64,000 nt of DNA from Pseudobdellovibrio sp. (GCA_023701385.1 JAMPXC010000006.1:1-64000); one strand, 5' to 3'. Positions 31,929 to 40,761 are shown, numbered from the stretch's first letter. Program-made: numbers and translations. Notes: generated from the sequence alone by a model not told the origin.

Positions 31929-34077
31929 AGAGTTTGCCATAGCCGCTATCGAAAATATTCCCAATATTGTTTTTGTAAAAGACGCAAAAACTTTTCGATA
32001 CCTTTATGTCAATAAAGCCTTTGAGGCGGTGATGGGTATACCGCTTTCGGCGATCATAGGTAAAACCGATAACGATTTTATGCCACCGACCCAGGCGCAT
32101 AGCTGTCTTGAAGCGGATATAAAAGTTCTTAAAGAAAACACTACGGTGCAGAGCTTTGATGATGAGATCGTGACTATCAAAGGGCCACGCATTTTTAATA
32201 CGCGTAAATTACCACTTCCCTCACCCCGTGGTGAAATCGAATATATTCTGGGAATCAGCGAAGACATCACCGAAAAAAGAATTTCAGAAAGACAAAGCGA
32301 ACAATTAGTGTTCGAGCGTGGCGCCAGAGCTGAAGCTGAAAAAGTAACGGCGCAGTTAAAATTTTTATCGCAAATCAGTACAGCTATCAGTGAATCTTTA
32401 GATACTAATTCAATTCTTCGTGCCGTTGCGACCATTACAAATAAATTTTATTCAGACTGGTTTGTGGTTGATTTATTTGCTCAGCCCACTTTAACCGTCG
32501 AACGTGTGATCGTGGCCAGTACTGACAGCCAAGGAAATAAATTTATCAAACCAGTTTCTGAGAAATGGCAGATTAGTCCCTCAAGTAAAGAAGGTACTAA
32601 TTATGTGATACGCACAGGGCATCCGAAGTTGTATATGCATGTGCCTGAAGAAATTTTACCGCAGTTAAGTTTTCCGGCGATTGAAGATTTGCAAATGAAT
32701 GAAATCACATCAGTGATGATTGTACCGCTTAAGTATTACGGGAAAATCTTCGGTGCTCTAACTTTTTATTCAACCAAACCAGAGCGTCGTTACACATCTC
32801 TTGATTTAAATATGGCGTTAGAGCTGGCTAAACGCATTTCATTTGCGCTGGAAAATGCACGACTATTTACTAAAGCCAACGAAGCCAGTCGGGCAAAGTC
32901 AGCTTTTTTAACCAACATGAGCCATGAAATCCGAACACCGTTAACGGCGATTTTAGGATTTGCAGAACTTCTTTCTGAAGATGAATCTATCTCTGAAAAA
33001 GCCTCGCAGTACGTGTCGACGATTCGCCGCAATGGAAACCAGCTTTTACGAATTGTAAATGAAGTGTTAGATTTATCTAAACTTGAAACCGACACCTTAG
33101 AAACTGTGAAAGCCAGTTTTTCTTTACCGCAGCTTATTGATAGCATAGGTGTTCTTCTTTCAATTAGAGCTTTAGAGAAGAATCTGGATTTTACAGTGAC
33201 TATGAATACGGCTATCGAAGAACATATTATCACCGATAGCTATCGCTTGCGACAAATCGTAATGAACGTGATCAGCAACGCCATTAAGTTTACGCAAAAT
33301 GGTTATGTGCATGTCGATGTCGCCACCCACGAATATCTACCGAAAAAACATCGCTTAGAAATCAAGGTGAGTGATTCGGGAATCGGTATGACCGAGCAGC
33401 AGATTAAAGATCTGTTTACGCCATTTACTCAGGTGGATTCTTCAATGACCCGTAAGTTCGGTGGCACAGGTTTAGGATTATTCTTAGCACGCCGAATGGC
33501 TATTTTATTAGGCGGTAATGTCGAGCTCATTCGTAGTGAGCCTGGCCGAGGTACAGAGTTTTTAATTTTCGTGGATATTGCTTATGATGAGCTTCCGCAA
33601 AATAAAGAAGTTCGTACTTTTGAATACGCGAAATCTTCTTTAGAAGTTAAATCACAAGTGATTCCGGCAAAGAACGAAGTTACAGGCGGTGTTAAAAGCA
33701 AGGTTCTTATCGTTGATGACTCAGAAGATAACCGCGAGTTATTGACCTATCTTCTTTCGGGCACAGGAATGAAAACGCTCACCGCCGAAAACGGCCAGCA
33801 AGCTATTGAGAAAGCTCTGACCCAACATTTTGATGTGATCTTAATGGATATTCAAATGCCTGAAATGGATGGCTTTGAGGCCGTTAAAATTCTGCGTGAA
33901 AACAACTGTGAAGCCAAAATCGTGGCGGTTACAGCGCACGCGATGAAAGGTGATCGCGAAATTTGTTTAAATCGCGGTTTTGATGATTATTTAAGTAAGC
34001 CGATTACGCGTGAGGCTCTAGTTGAAGTAACTCAGAAACACTTGAACGAGTCGACATCAATGCACGAACTTCGCTAA
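31921..34077 (+). CDS. Hybrid histidine kinase: PAS-GAF-HisKA-HATPase-REC
   Basis: FLTNMSHEIRTPLTAILGFAELL, VSDSGIGMTEQQI, GGTGLGLFLARRM, VLIVDDSEDNRELL...DVILMDIQMPEMDGFEAV. Confidence 0.94.
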   Translation: MNKEFAIAAIENIPNIVFVKDAKTFRYLYVNKAFEAVMGIPLSAIIGKTDNDFMPPTQAHSCLEADIKVLKENTTVQSFDDEIVTIKGPRIFNTRKLPLPSPRGEIEYILGISEDITEKRISERQSEQLVFERGARAEAEKVTAQLKFLSQISTAISESLDTNSILRAVATITNKFYSDWFVVDLFAQPTLTVERVIVASTDSQGNKFIKPVSEKWQISPSSKEGTNYVIRTGHPKLYMHVPEEILPQLSFPAIEDLQMNEITSVMIVPLKYYGKIFGALTFYSTKPERRYTSLDLNMALELAKRISFALENARLFTKANEASRAKSAFLTNMSHEIRTPLTAILGFAELLSEDESISEKASQYVSTIRRNGNQLLRIVNEVLDLSKLETDTLETVKASFSLPQLIDSIGVLLSIRALEKNLDFTVTMNTAIEEHIITDSYRLRQIVMNVISNAIKFTQNGYVHVDVATHEYLPKKHRLEIKVSDSGIGMTEQQIKDLFTPFTQVDSSMTRKFGGTGLGLFLARRMAILLGGNVELIRSEPGRGTEFLIFVDIAYDELPQNKEVRTFEYAKSSLEVKSQVIPAKNEVTGGVKSKVLIVDDSEDNRELLTYLLSGTGMKTLTAENGQQAIEKALTQHFDVILMDIQMPEMDGFEAVKILRENNCEAKIVAVTAHAMKGDREICLNRGFDDYLSKPITREALVEVTQKHLNESTSMHELR

Positions 34078-34693
34078 GCGGAGTGTGGATATGTTCTTCC
34101 CAGCGGAAAGCAAAAGGTGTTCTTAATTGTTCACCATAATTAAACCCCTGATTCACTTCGCAAGTCAGTTTCACTAGTTCGCTTGGGCGTTTAAATAAAA
34201 AATGAAAAAAAGCACCGGCTACAATTACTGAAGTAAAAGGGCTGCAGCCCTTCACCATAAAGATCGCATTAAGTTTAGCTTCTTCTTCAACGGTAGTTCC
34301 GATATTTAACAGAGCATGCACATAATCATGAACTACACGTTGGCGCTCGCGCATATAAATTTTTTCGCTCGCCAAACTTACATCAGGTGCAAAGTAAGGT
34401 GTTAAACCAAAAGTCTGCATGTGATTGTAGTAGGCTAAGCCGAAACTTCCTGGCGCGCAGGTTTTAAGTTTTTCCATATCGAGCGGGCTTGGTGAATAGC
34501 GTTCAGCGATCAGAACTTTGGCTTGAGCATCTTCTTTAACATGTAAAACAGCTTCATCAAAAGCTTTAAGGTCAGTCAGTTGGTTAGCTAACTGAATCAG
34601 CGAGTTTAATTCATGCGGGCGTAAGAATAAACGTACGCCGTAGTACATCGCTTTTAAAACTTTGCCTGGAATACTAAAATACGTCAGCTTCAT
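34004..34693 (-). CDS. Coq4-like protein
   Basis: HDxxH-x11-E metal motif (VVHDYVHALLNIGTTVEEE) and RYSPSPLDMEKLKTCAPGSFGLAYYNHMQTFGLTP, matching the Coq4 family pattern. Confidence 0.78.
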   Translation of the reverse strand: MKLTYFSIPGKVLKAMYYGVRLFLRPHELNSLIQLANQLTDLKAFDEAVLHVKEDAQAKVLIAERYSPSPLDMEKLKTCAPGSFGLAYYNHMQTFGLTPYFAPDVSLASEKIYMRERQRVVHDYVHALLNIGTTVEEEAKLNAIFMVKGCSPFTSVIVAGAFFHFLFKRPSELVKLTCEVNQGFNYGEQLRTPFAFRWEEHIHTPLSEVRALMSTRSSVSELLQLEPHA

Positions 34694-35582
34694 AAATCGC
34701 AGATTTTAAATTTAGATCAGGGGTCATTTTAGTTAAACTTTTGCACGGGCCTACGTTAATAAAACGCATTTCTTCTTCAAGACCTTCAAGTTTTTGAATC
34801 GCTTCGCCCCAACGTAGCGGCTGAGTCATATTCAACATCAACTCACTTTTCATAATATCGGTATTCGTGATTTCATCACACGAGATGCATGAAAAAATAC
34901 GGTTTGTAGGTGTTTGTAGCTGAATATCTTTAACTTCAAAAGCCGCCGCATGCACATACGGAGAAATATATCTTGAGTGAGCCGGGTAGTCTAAAATCTT
35001 AACGGTGCGAAATCTTTTTTCTTTCGCGATCATTTGCAATTGTTCTAGCTCTTGGTAACGGCCACCGATATTTAAAAAATTAGGTGTCATCACTGAAATA
35101 TCTAAGCCTAAATTTTGCATTTCGATAATTTCATCTTGAGTAAAAGCCGCGCCTGCAGGCTTTGAAACACCTACGTTGGCTCCGATTTTTTCAATGCCTT
35201 GCAGTTTATCGGCAAAACGAATGTAGCCCATAATACAAGTTTCGAAACTCACTACGTGGCTGATCACCGCACGGGCCAAATCGCCAAGTGAACAACCTAA
35301 AGTCCAATCAGGTTTAATGCCTTTTTTCATTAAATGCTCAGAGACGCCCACTTGAATTGCACAAATGGCTGTGGCGGCTTTACTGATATTTTCAACCGAA
35401 TAGATCTCTTGCATTGAACCTTGCAGATAATTTTCAAATTTAAATTCGTGGTTGGCTTGGGTTTTAAAAATCTCTTCAACTTGCCTTAAACGCGCTGCTA
35501 CTTCAGGAACATTTAAGTAGCGCATACGATCTTCAGCTTTGATCAGACCGTTTAGGCCTGGAAAAATAAATGCGGTTTTCAT
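34674..35582 (-). CDS. FabD-like acyltransferase domain protein
   Basis: AT-fold signatures: WTLGCSLGDLARAVISHVVSF (nucleophile elbow), DYPAHSRYISPYV (His motif). Confidence 0.78.
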   Translation of the reverse strand: MKTAFIFPGLNGLIKAEDRMRYLNVPEVAARLRQVEEIFKTQANHEFKFENYLQGSMQEIYSVENISKAATAICAIQVGVSEHLMKKGIKPDWTLGCSLGDLARAVISHVVSFETCIMGYIRFADKLQGIEKIGANVGVSKPAGAAFTQDEIIEMQNLGLDISVMTPNFLNIGGRYQELEQLQMIAKEKRFRTVKILDYPAHSRYISPYVHAAAFEVKDIQLQTPTNRIFSCISCDEITNTDIMKSELMLNMTQPLRWGEAIQKLEGLEEEMRFINVGPCKSLTKMTPDLNLKSAIYEADVF

Positions 35583-36544
35583 AACGAAACACTCGCTTGA
35601 TTTAGAGATAACCCACGTTGCGCTTGCTCTAACGCGTAACTTACGCCAATCAATGTCGTTTCAGAAGCAAGAGCCGACATATGTTGGTGTAAACGTTCAG
35701 GGCTAAAATCTGAAAGTGCGGTTAAATCGGGAGTTAAATCAACTTTAAAGGCTTCTTTAGTTTGTCCGGTGATAAAGAGCACGGAATCTTCAAGCACTTT
35801 AGCATTCTGAGCGCGAGCATTTTTATTTTCATTTTCAGCTAAAGCTAAAATCCACGTCGTTAAGCGCGAGCGGCTTTTTGTTAAAGAACTTTCTAAAGAT
35901 TTTGTTTCTGTTTTCGCCGGATTTAAATTCTTCTCGATCACTTGAATCATACGGCGGCCTAAAAGCTCACACATTTCAGCTTCGATATTGTTAATTTCAT
36001 CGATATCAAAACGGGCTTCAGCCGATAAAGTTTCATAAAACTTGCGGCCTAAAGCTAAATGGTCAGCTTCGTCTTTTAACACCACAGCTAAACCTTTTTT
36101 GATCGCTTCGTTTTTTGTAAGCTTATAATAAGCCGTGTACATTTGCAGAGGCACTTGTTCAATCGTTAAAGCACCGTGAACATAACCAGCAAAGCGGCTG
36201 GCCGAGCGGGCTTTAAGTAATAATTGCTGTCCGAAGAATCCTAAAACGAAGTTGATGCCGATTTCAGAGAGCTCGTTTTCCATCGCATAGAATTTAAGGT
36301 CAGAATAAAGTTTAACAGGTTTTAAAGCGCGTAGCTGAAAGGCGTGGCGGTGTTCATCTTGGGCGTGTTGCGTGATTTCAACTAAGGCTTCGGGTGGCGT
36401 TTCATGGGTGATGGTTTTAATGATTTCACGGGCAGCAACCTCTTCCATATTGCCGAGAGTGGCTAAAAAAGCAGATTCAATATTTGGATCACTCATCACC
36501 AATTGCGCGAGCTGATCCATTGTCTGTTTAAGACTTGTTACCAT
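35579..36544 (-). CDS. Ferritin-like diiron protein (putative oxygenase)
   Basis: Two Glu + ExxH sets: EEVAAREIIK...HAQDEHRHAFQ and IEQVPLQMY...LKDEADHLALGRKFY. Confidence 0.75.
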   Translation of the reverse strand: MVTSLKQTMDQLAQLVMSDPNIESAFLATLGNMEEVAAREIIKTITHETPPEALVEITQHAQDEHRHAFQLRALKPVKLYSDLKFYAMENELSEIGINFVLGFFGQQLLLKARSASRFAGYVHGALTIEQVPLQMYTAYYKLTKNEAIKKGLAVVLKDEADHLALGRKFYETLSAEARFDIDEINNIEAEMCELLGRRMIQVIEKNLNPAKTETKSLESSLTKSRSRLTTWILALAENENKNARAQNAKVLEDSVLFITGQTKEAFKVDLTPDLTALSDFSPERLHQHMSALASETTLIGVSYALEQAQRGLSLNQASVSL

Positions 36545-36642
36545 GAAATTACCCCCGTTTTTTTATTGTCAGCAGAGGTATACCCCAAAATATGATTAAA
36601 ATCTACGCAGGCGTCGGAGGCTATAAAATGTTTACGAAGCTG

Positions 36643-37659
36643 TTAAAATTTAGCTCCAAAACCGACCATAAATGCGCTGTGGTCGATTACGGGAACCGTA
36701 TCCGACTTGTTCAAGGAGTAATGGTATTCGTACGCTAAAGGCATAAAGAAGCGGTTATTAAAGGCGAAATCAAGGCCAGCGCTACCTACGATGGAATTTG
36801 CGACCTTAATATCCTCTTGGCGTAACGCTGTGGTTTCTTTAGAGGTCGGAGATTTGAACACCATACCGCCAGCAGCCCATAAAGTAAGACGGCTGATATT
36901 TAAATCAAAGCGTAAGTGCCCACCAAGGGTAAGGTAATCGATATTAGCTATACAGTCTGATGAAGTTTTTCCGGCGCAGACATTGTTATCGACAGATCTT
37001 CCGTAAACACTCAATTTTTCGTGACCGACAACCCCACGTAAAGTGATACCCCAGTGAGACGGGTAATCAAACGCTAAAGCAAACCCAGAACCAGAGCCTG
37101 ACATCGGGACAGTTTCCCATTCTTGGAATGGCAAAGTGTCGTCAGCTTGTTTGGCAGAAATTTTATCGGTGGCAAAAACTCCTAGTAAAGACACTTTCAG
37201 CATATCACGGCGAAAAACGATCGTGTCATCGCCAGCTAAGCGCATACGGTCACGGCGCTGCTCTGATGTTTCGTAAATTTCTTCGTCTTCAGGATATTCC
37301 GCTTCAGCTTTTGTGGGTTTTGTCACAGTTTCTTTCGCGGCAGCCTTAGCTTGCTCAACCGCAGAAGGTTCAGCGGCTTTACGAGCTATTTTTTTTCCAA
37401 TCACGAATTTGCCGTCAGAAATAATTGCGACCGCTTGTGTTTGGCGAACTTGTAAAACTTTGGCCGAACCTGCGATCTCAGGGCCACTTGAAGTTTTATC
37501 AATTGAAATGACAGTGTCACCTTCAAAAAGCTTCTCGCCTTCAAGATCGATTAAGACTTTTTTGCCGTTAATATCTTTTACCTTATAGGCTTCAGCCGAT
37601 AGGGTGGTGAAAGCAACTGCAAATATTAAAAGAAATCTTTTATTCAAAAGTAACGTCAT
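36643..37659 (-). CDS. Outer-membrane beta-barrel-like protein
   Basis: Signal peptide and alternating beta-rich C-terminus (YEYHYSLNKSD...FMVGFGAKF). Confidence 0.7.
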   Translation of the reverse strand: MTLLLNKRFLLIFAVAFTTLSAEAYKVKDINGKKVLIDLEGEKLFEGDTVISIDKTSSGPEIAGSAKVLQVRQTQAVAIISDGKFVIGKKIARKAAEPSAVEQAKAAAKETVTKPTKAEAEYPEDEEIYETSEQRRDRMRLAGDDTIVFRRDMLKVSLLGVFATDKISAKQADDTLPFQEWETVPMSGSGSGFALAFDYPSHWGITLRGVVGHEKLSVYGRSVDNNVCAGKTSSDCIANIDYLTLGGHLRFDLNISRLTLWAAGGMVFKSPTSKETTALRQEDIKVANSIVGSAGLDFAFNNRFFMPLAYEYHYSLNKSDTVPVIDHSAFMVGFGAKF

Positions 37660-37948
37660 ACAAACAGTATGTGCCTTTTAAATCGGTTGATTCGTAAAAA
37701 GAATTTTCCTGGATTTTATGTTCCCATAAAAATTCATCATCAAGAGCTGTAAGTAAACGGCTTTGTGAAGCTTCTGAAACGATAGACTGGGCTGAGCAAG
37801 TCTGTTTTTGTAAACTTTTAATTTTAAAGGTGGGAACTTCTGATTCGAAATTATTACGGTCGGCTGATTTATAAATTGAACACGACATAACTGAGTAAGA
37901 TGCCGTAATTAGAAATAAAAATAAAAAAAGCCTTTTCGTTTTTTCCAC
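37640..37948 (-). CDS. Small lipoprotein
   Basis: VEKTKRLFLFLFLITASYSVMSC lipobox. Supplied ORF starts TTG at 37975; GTG at 37948 is a likelier start. Confidence 0.6.
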   Translation of the reverse strand: MEKTKRLFLFLFLITASYSVMSCSIYKSADRNNFESEVPTFKIKSLQKQTCSAQSIVSEASQSRLLTALDDEFLWEHKIQENSFYESTDLKGTYCLYDVTFE

Positions 37949-37991
37949 ACCCTTAAGTTTGAGCGTGTTTTTCAAAAAAGAAAAGGCTTTT
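37923..37991 (-). terminator. Large rho-independent terminator for ssb
   Basis: Minus-strand AAAAGCCTTTTCTTTTTT...AAAAAACGAAAAGGCTTTT (18-bp arms, one bulge) plus inner stem, followed by TTTTTTTATTTTTATTT. Confidence 0.75.
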
Positions 37992-38011
37992 AGCGATAAA
38001 TAGCTAATTAA

Positions 38012-38467
38012 TTAGAACGGGATATCTTCAGATTGGTTGAAGCTAGGCTCCGGACCGAAATCTTGGAAATTGAAATCTCCGCCACCTTGGTTCATGGAGT
38101 CGTTTTGGTAATTGTTATTACCAGCGCCAGCTCCAGTTGAAGCTCCACCTAAAAACTGAACAGTTGAAGCTACGATATCTGTAGCGTATTTTTTCTGTCC
38201 GTTGTCTTCCCATGAACGCGTTTGAAGTTTACCTTCTACGTAAACCATGCGTCCTTTTGCTAAATACTTACCGCAAAGTTCGGCTAATTTACCCCATACC
38301 GTGATACGGTGCCATTCAGTGCGCTCTTGCTTGTTACCAGTTTTATCTGTCCAAGATTCGCTTGTAGCAACGTTAAGACGAGTCACTGTAGAGCCTTGGC
38401 CCACAGCTTTCATCTCAGGGTCTTGACCTAAACGGCCAACAATAATTACTTTGTTAATTCCAGACAT
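38012..38467 (-). CDS. ssb: Single-stranded DNA-binding protein
   Basis: [22 protein letters not shown] fold; acidic C-terminal tip SEDIPF. Confidence 0.97.
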   Translation of the reverse strand: MSGINKVIIVGRLGQDPEMKAVGQGSTVTRLNVATSESWTDKTGNKQERTEWHRITVWGKLAELCGKYLAKGRMVYVEGKLQTRSWEDNGQKKYATDIVASTVQFLGGASTGAGAGNNNYQNDSMNQGGGDFNFQDFGPEPSFNQSEDIPF

Positions 38468-38610
38468 ATGCCCTCCTTCTTCTTTGTCCTTTGGGCGTGA
38501 ATTTGAGTCAACACTAAAGCAGTGCGACTCTGTGTTTGAGTTTTTGTTGCTAGGAGAAGTGGCAAAGTCTGCACCAATATTAGGAGGGCATAAATTGTTT
38601 AATAAACTTA

Positions 38611-38637
38611 AAGCAGTTCGCCTGGCGGAAACTGCTT
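38611..38637 (-). terminator. Candidate terminator overlapping stop codon of 38636-39046 gene
   Basis: AAGCAGTT-CGCC...GGCG-GA-AACTGCTT stem followed on the minus strand by TTTAAGTTT. Confidence 0.5.
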
Positions 38638-39046
38638 AAATGAAGAGCTGTTGCAAGTTGTTAAGAAGAGGCGACCAACGATCAAGCTTGAAGAAGCCAA
38701 TTTGACGATAAAATTCGGTAAAGATGAAGCAGTAAATGATACTGGCCATTGAACCAATTAAAAAATATTCGGCAAAGTCCTTATCATCAAGTTGTTTAAA
38801 GCGAGCCAAAGTCTTCAGAGCGACAACAGCAGTGATAATCTCCCATTTGTGGGAGTAAAATCCCACGGCCATTAAAACTCTCTCCAAACTACCAATGTGG
38901 CGTCCTAGCTTATTGCCATCATCTAGCTTTTTCTCTTGGAGAAAACCAAAGAAGTCCTTAATGATTTTGTTGCCCAAAATAGTCAGAATCAAAAGAAAAA
39001 GTATTTGTAGAATGAATTCAAAGAGGTAACTAATTATGACTGACAT
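38636..39046 (-). CDS. Small membrane protein, SatD-partner-like position
   Basis: Two hydrophobic regions; overlaps the SatD-like gene by 13 nt. Confidence 0.65.
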   Translation of the reverse strand: MSVIISYLFEFILQILFLLILTILGNKIIKDFFGFLQEKKLDDGNKLGRHIGSLERVLMAVGFYSHKWEIITAVVALKTLARFKQLDDKDFAEYFLIGSMASIIYCFIFTEFYRQIGFFKLDRWSPLLNNLQQLFI

Positions 39047-39684
39047 CTGATTTTATACCCTTCAAGCAAATAAGAGATTTCATGTTGTGCTTCTTTGTAA
39101 AGATCAAGGTGCGTCTTCTTAAGCATACGATGAATGGTGGATGGGTTTTTGTCAAAACGGCGAGCTACATCGGAAGAGTTGCGATTCTTCTCATTCAATA
39201 AGTAGGAAACATATTGTGTTTGTACTTTTGTCCACCCATTTTCTATCTCTTCCAGAGCAAAACCCAAAGTCATTAATGTAGAGTTTAAAGGATCGCCCTC
39301 AATAGAAAAATTGTATCGGCGATTTTTTTGTTCGATAAGTTCGCGCGCCTTCCAAAAAGCAGGCCCATCCATTTTAAGGGGGGCTTGTCTGTTTATAGAT
39401 GTTAAAAGTTCGCCATGAGAGATGGCGAAGCGAAATCGAATTCCCAGCTCATGCGAAACATTATTAAGAGCTTTTACAAGAATCCACATATCTAAAGGAG
39501 ACTTTGTAACGGCCTGGAATTCGTCGCCTATTGTTAATAGCAAGGGTGAAAGGAGGTGCTCTGCTAATTCTTTATTTAGTTTTGTGAACGCATTGTCGAG
39601 TTTTTTTTGGATCTGATTTCTACTATTGGTTGCGATTTTTTTGCTGGCGTCGATATCGCCAATCAGAACTGTCGTTTTTTTCAT
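39034..39684 (-). CDS. SatD-like protein with C-terminal HTH
   Basis: VLIGDIDASKKI...LLLTIGDEFQAV N-terminus; HTH-like NSSDVARRFDKNPSTIHRMLKKTHLDLY. Confidence 0.7.
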   Translation of the reverse strand: MKKTTVLIGDIDASKKIATNSRNQIQKKLDNAFTKLNKELAEHLLSPLLLTIGDEFQAVTKSPLDMWILVKALNNVSHELGIRFRFAISHGELLTSINRQAPLKMDGPAFWKARELIEQKNRRYNFSIEGDPLNSTLMTLGFALEEIENGWTKVQTQYVSYLLNEKNRNSSDVARRFDKNPSTIHRMLKKTHLDLYKEAQHEISYLLEGYKIRCQS

Positions 39685-39690
39685 AATACA

Positions 39691-39774
39691 CCTTTTGCAT
39701 AGTTTAATGCAAAAGGCGCTAAATTTGCATAAAAAAATGCAAAAATAGTTAGTTTTGCATAAAATGATACAAAT
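39691..39774. promoter_or_regulatory. Array of three 6-nt-spaced palindromes, consensus TTTTGCAT-N6-ATGCAAAA
   Basis: CCTTTTGCAT-AGTTTA-ATGCAAAAGG (39691-39716), TTTGCAT-AAAAAA-ATGCAAA (39724-39743), TTTTGCAT-AAAATG-ATACAAAT (39753-39774). Confidence 0.85.
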
Positions 39775-39792
39775 ATAGCCCTTAGATGGGTT

Positions 39793-40761
39793 TTAATTGA
39801 GCGGAAGCATTGATGGCGGAAGATCCGTGCTTGAGGCTTGAAGCTTCAGGCGGTAGCGGCTGGCGCCTTTTTCATCTTTTTTGAATTGATCAATTAACGT
39901 TAAGAAAAAACCGGCTTTTTGCACGAACGCTGGTTTTGCGACTAAATCAACATTGAAATTGTAACCGCCAATCATCGGGCGCGCTTGGCCGCCGATATTT
40001 TGAATCGTGATGGCGATGTCACCTTTGATCGTTCCAGATAATTCGTCAGAAGGGTTACCTAATTTAGCGTTTTCGATAATTAGTTTTCCGTTCGATAATT
40101 TACCTTTTACATCGACTTGTTTAAATTTAATTTCAGGTAACGTTACCGCCCCGAAATTAGGTGTATTTAAAGATGTTGAAGGCATTTCAAAATTATCAAT
40201 CACAATCGATACTTCGCCATCGGGTTGTTCTTTAAACGACATATCAGCCGTTACATTAGCTGTGATATTTGTCGAACCAACAAGTGGGATAGATAGCTTC
40301 ATTGTGTCGCGAAGATTTTTTAAAGAGATATTTTCAGTCGCTATTTCAAGATTAGCTTTTAAAGCGCCTGATTCTAAAGTTTCAAGCGGCGTAAGCTTAA
40401 TCTGCGCGTTTCCGCCAAAGATGCCTTCGGCTGAAAGTTTTCCACCAGGTTGACGTTTAAACAAAGCGGCAATAGACGGCGAAGCTGAAATTGAATTTAC
40501 ATTTAAGCCATCAATTGTTGAAGTTTCAACTAACACGTCATCAAGGCTGATGGCTGCCGTAGCCGGGTTGATGTGCATATCTTCAAACTGCAGATACACC
40601 GCATTTTGAGTTAGGCGTGAAACTTGCCCTGAAATAAAATCATTTAAATCTTTAAACGGAAATAAAATAAATAAAAACACTAAAGTAAAAACCAGGGTGA
40701 ACAGAATTTTAAATTTCTGTGCCCAGATATAGCGAAATGTTTTAATGATTAAATCCATCAT
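39793..40761 (-). CDS. gspN: Type II secretion system protein GspN-like
   Basis: N-terminal TM, AsmA/GspN-like beta-rich protein at the end of the gsp operon. Confidence 0.75.
   Translation of the reverse strand: MMDLIIKTFRYIWAQKFKILFTLVFTLVFLFILFPFKDLNDFISGQVSRLTQNAVYLQFEDMHINPATAAISLDDVLVETSTIDGLNVNSISASPSIAALFKRQPGGKLSAEGIFGGNAQIKLTPLETLESGALKANLEIATENISLKNLRDTMKLSIPLVGSTNITANVTADMSFKEQPDGEVSIVIDNFEMPSTSLNTPNFGAVTLPEIKFKQVDVKGKLSNGKLIIENAKLGNPSDELSGTIKGDIAITIQNIGGQARPMIGGYNFNVDLVAKPAFVQKAGFFLTLIDQFKKDEKGASRYRLKLQASSTDLPPSMLPLN

Noticed and set aside
32004-32435. 143-aa minus-strand ORF inside the hybrid kinase
   Set aside because: Ser/Leu-rich antisense frame with no independent support.
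40007-40453. 148-aa plus-strand ORF opposite gspN
   Set aside because: Antisense frame opened by codon bias of the real minus-strand gene; no family features.
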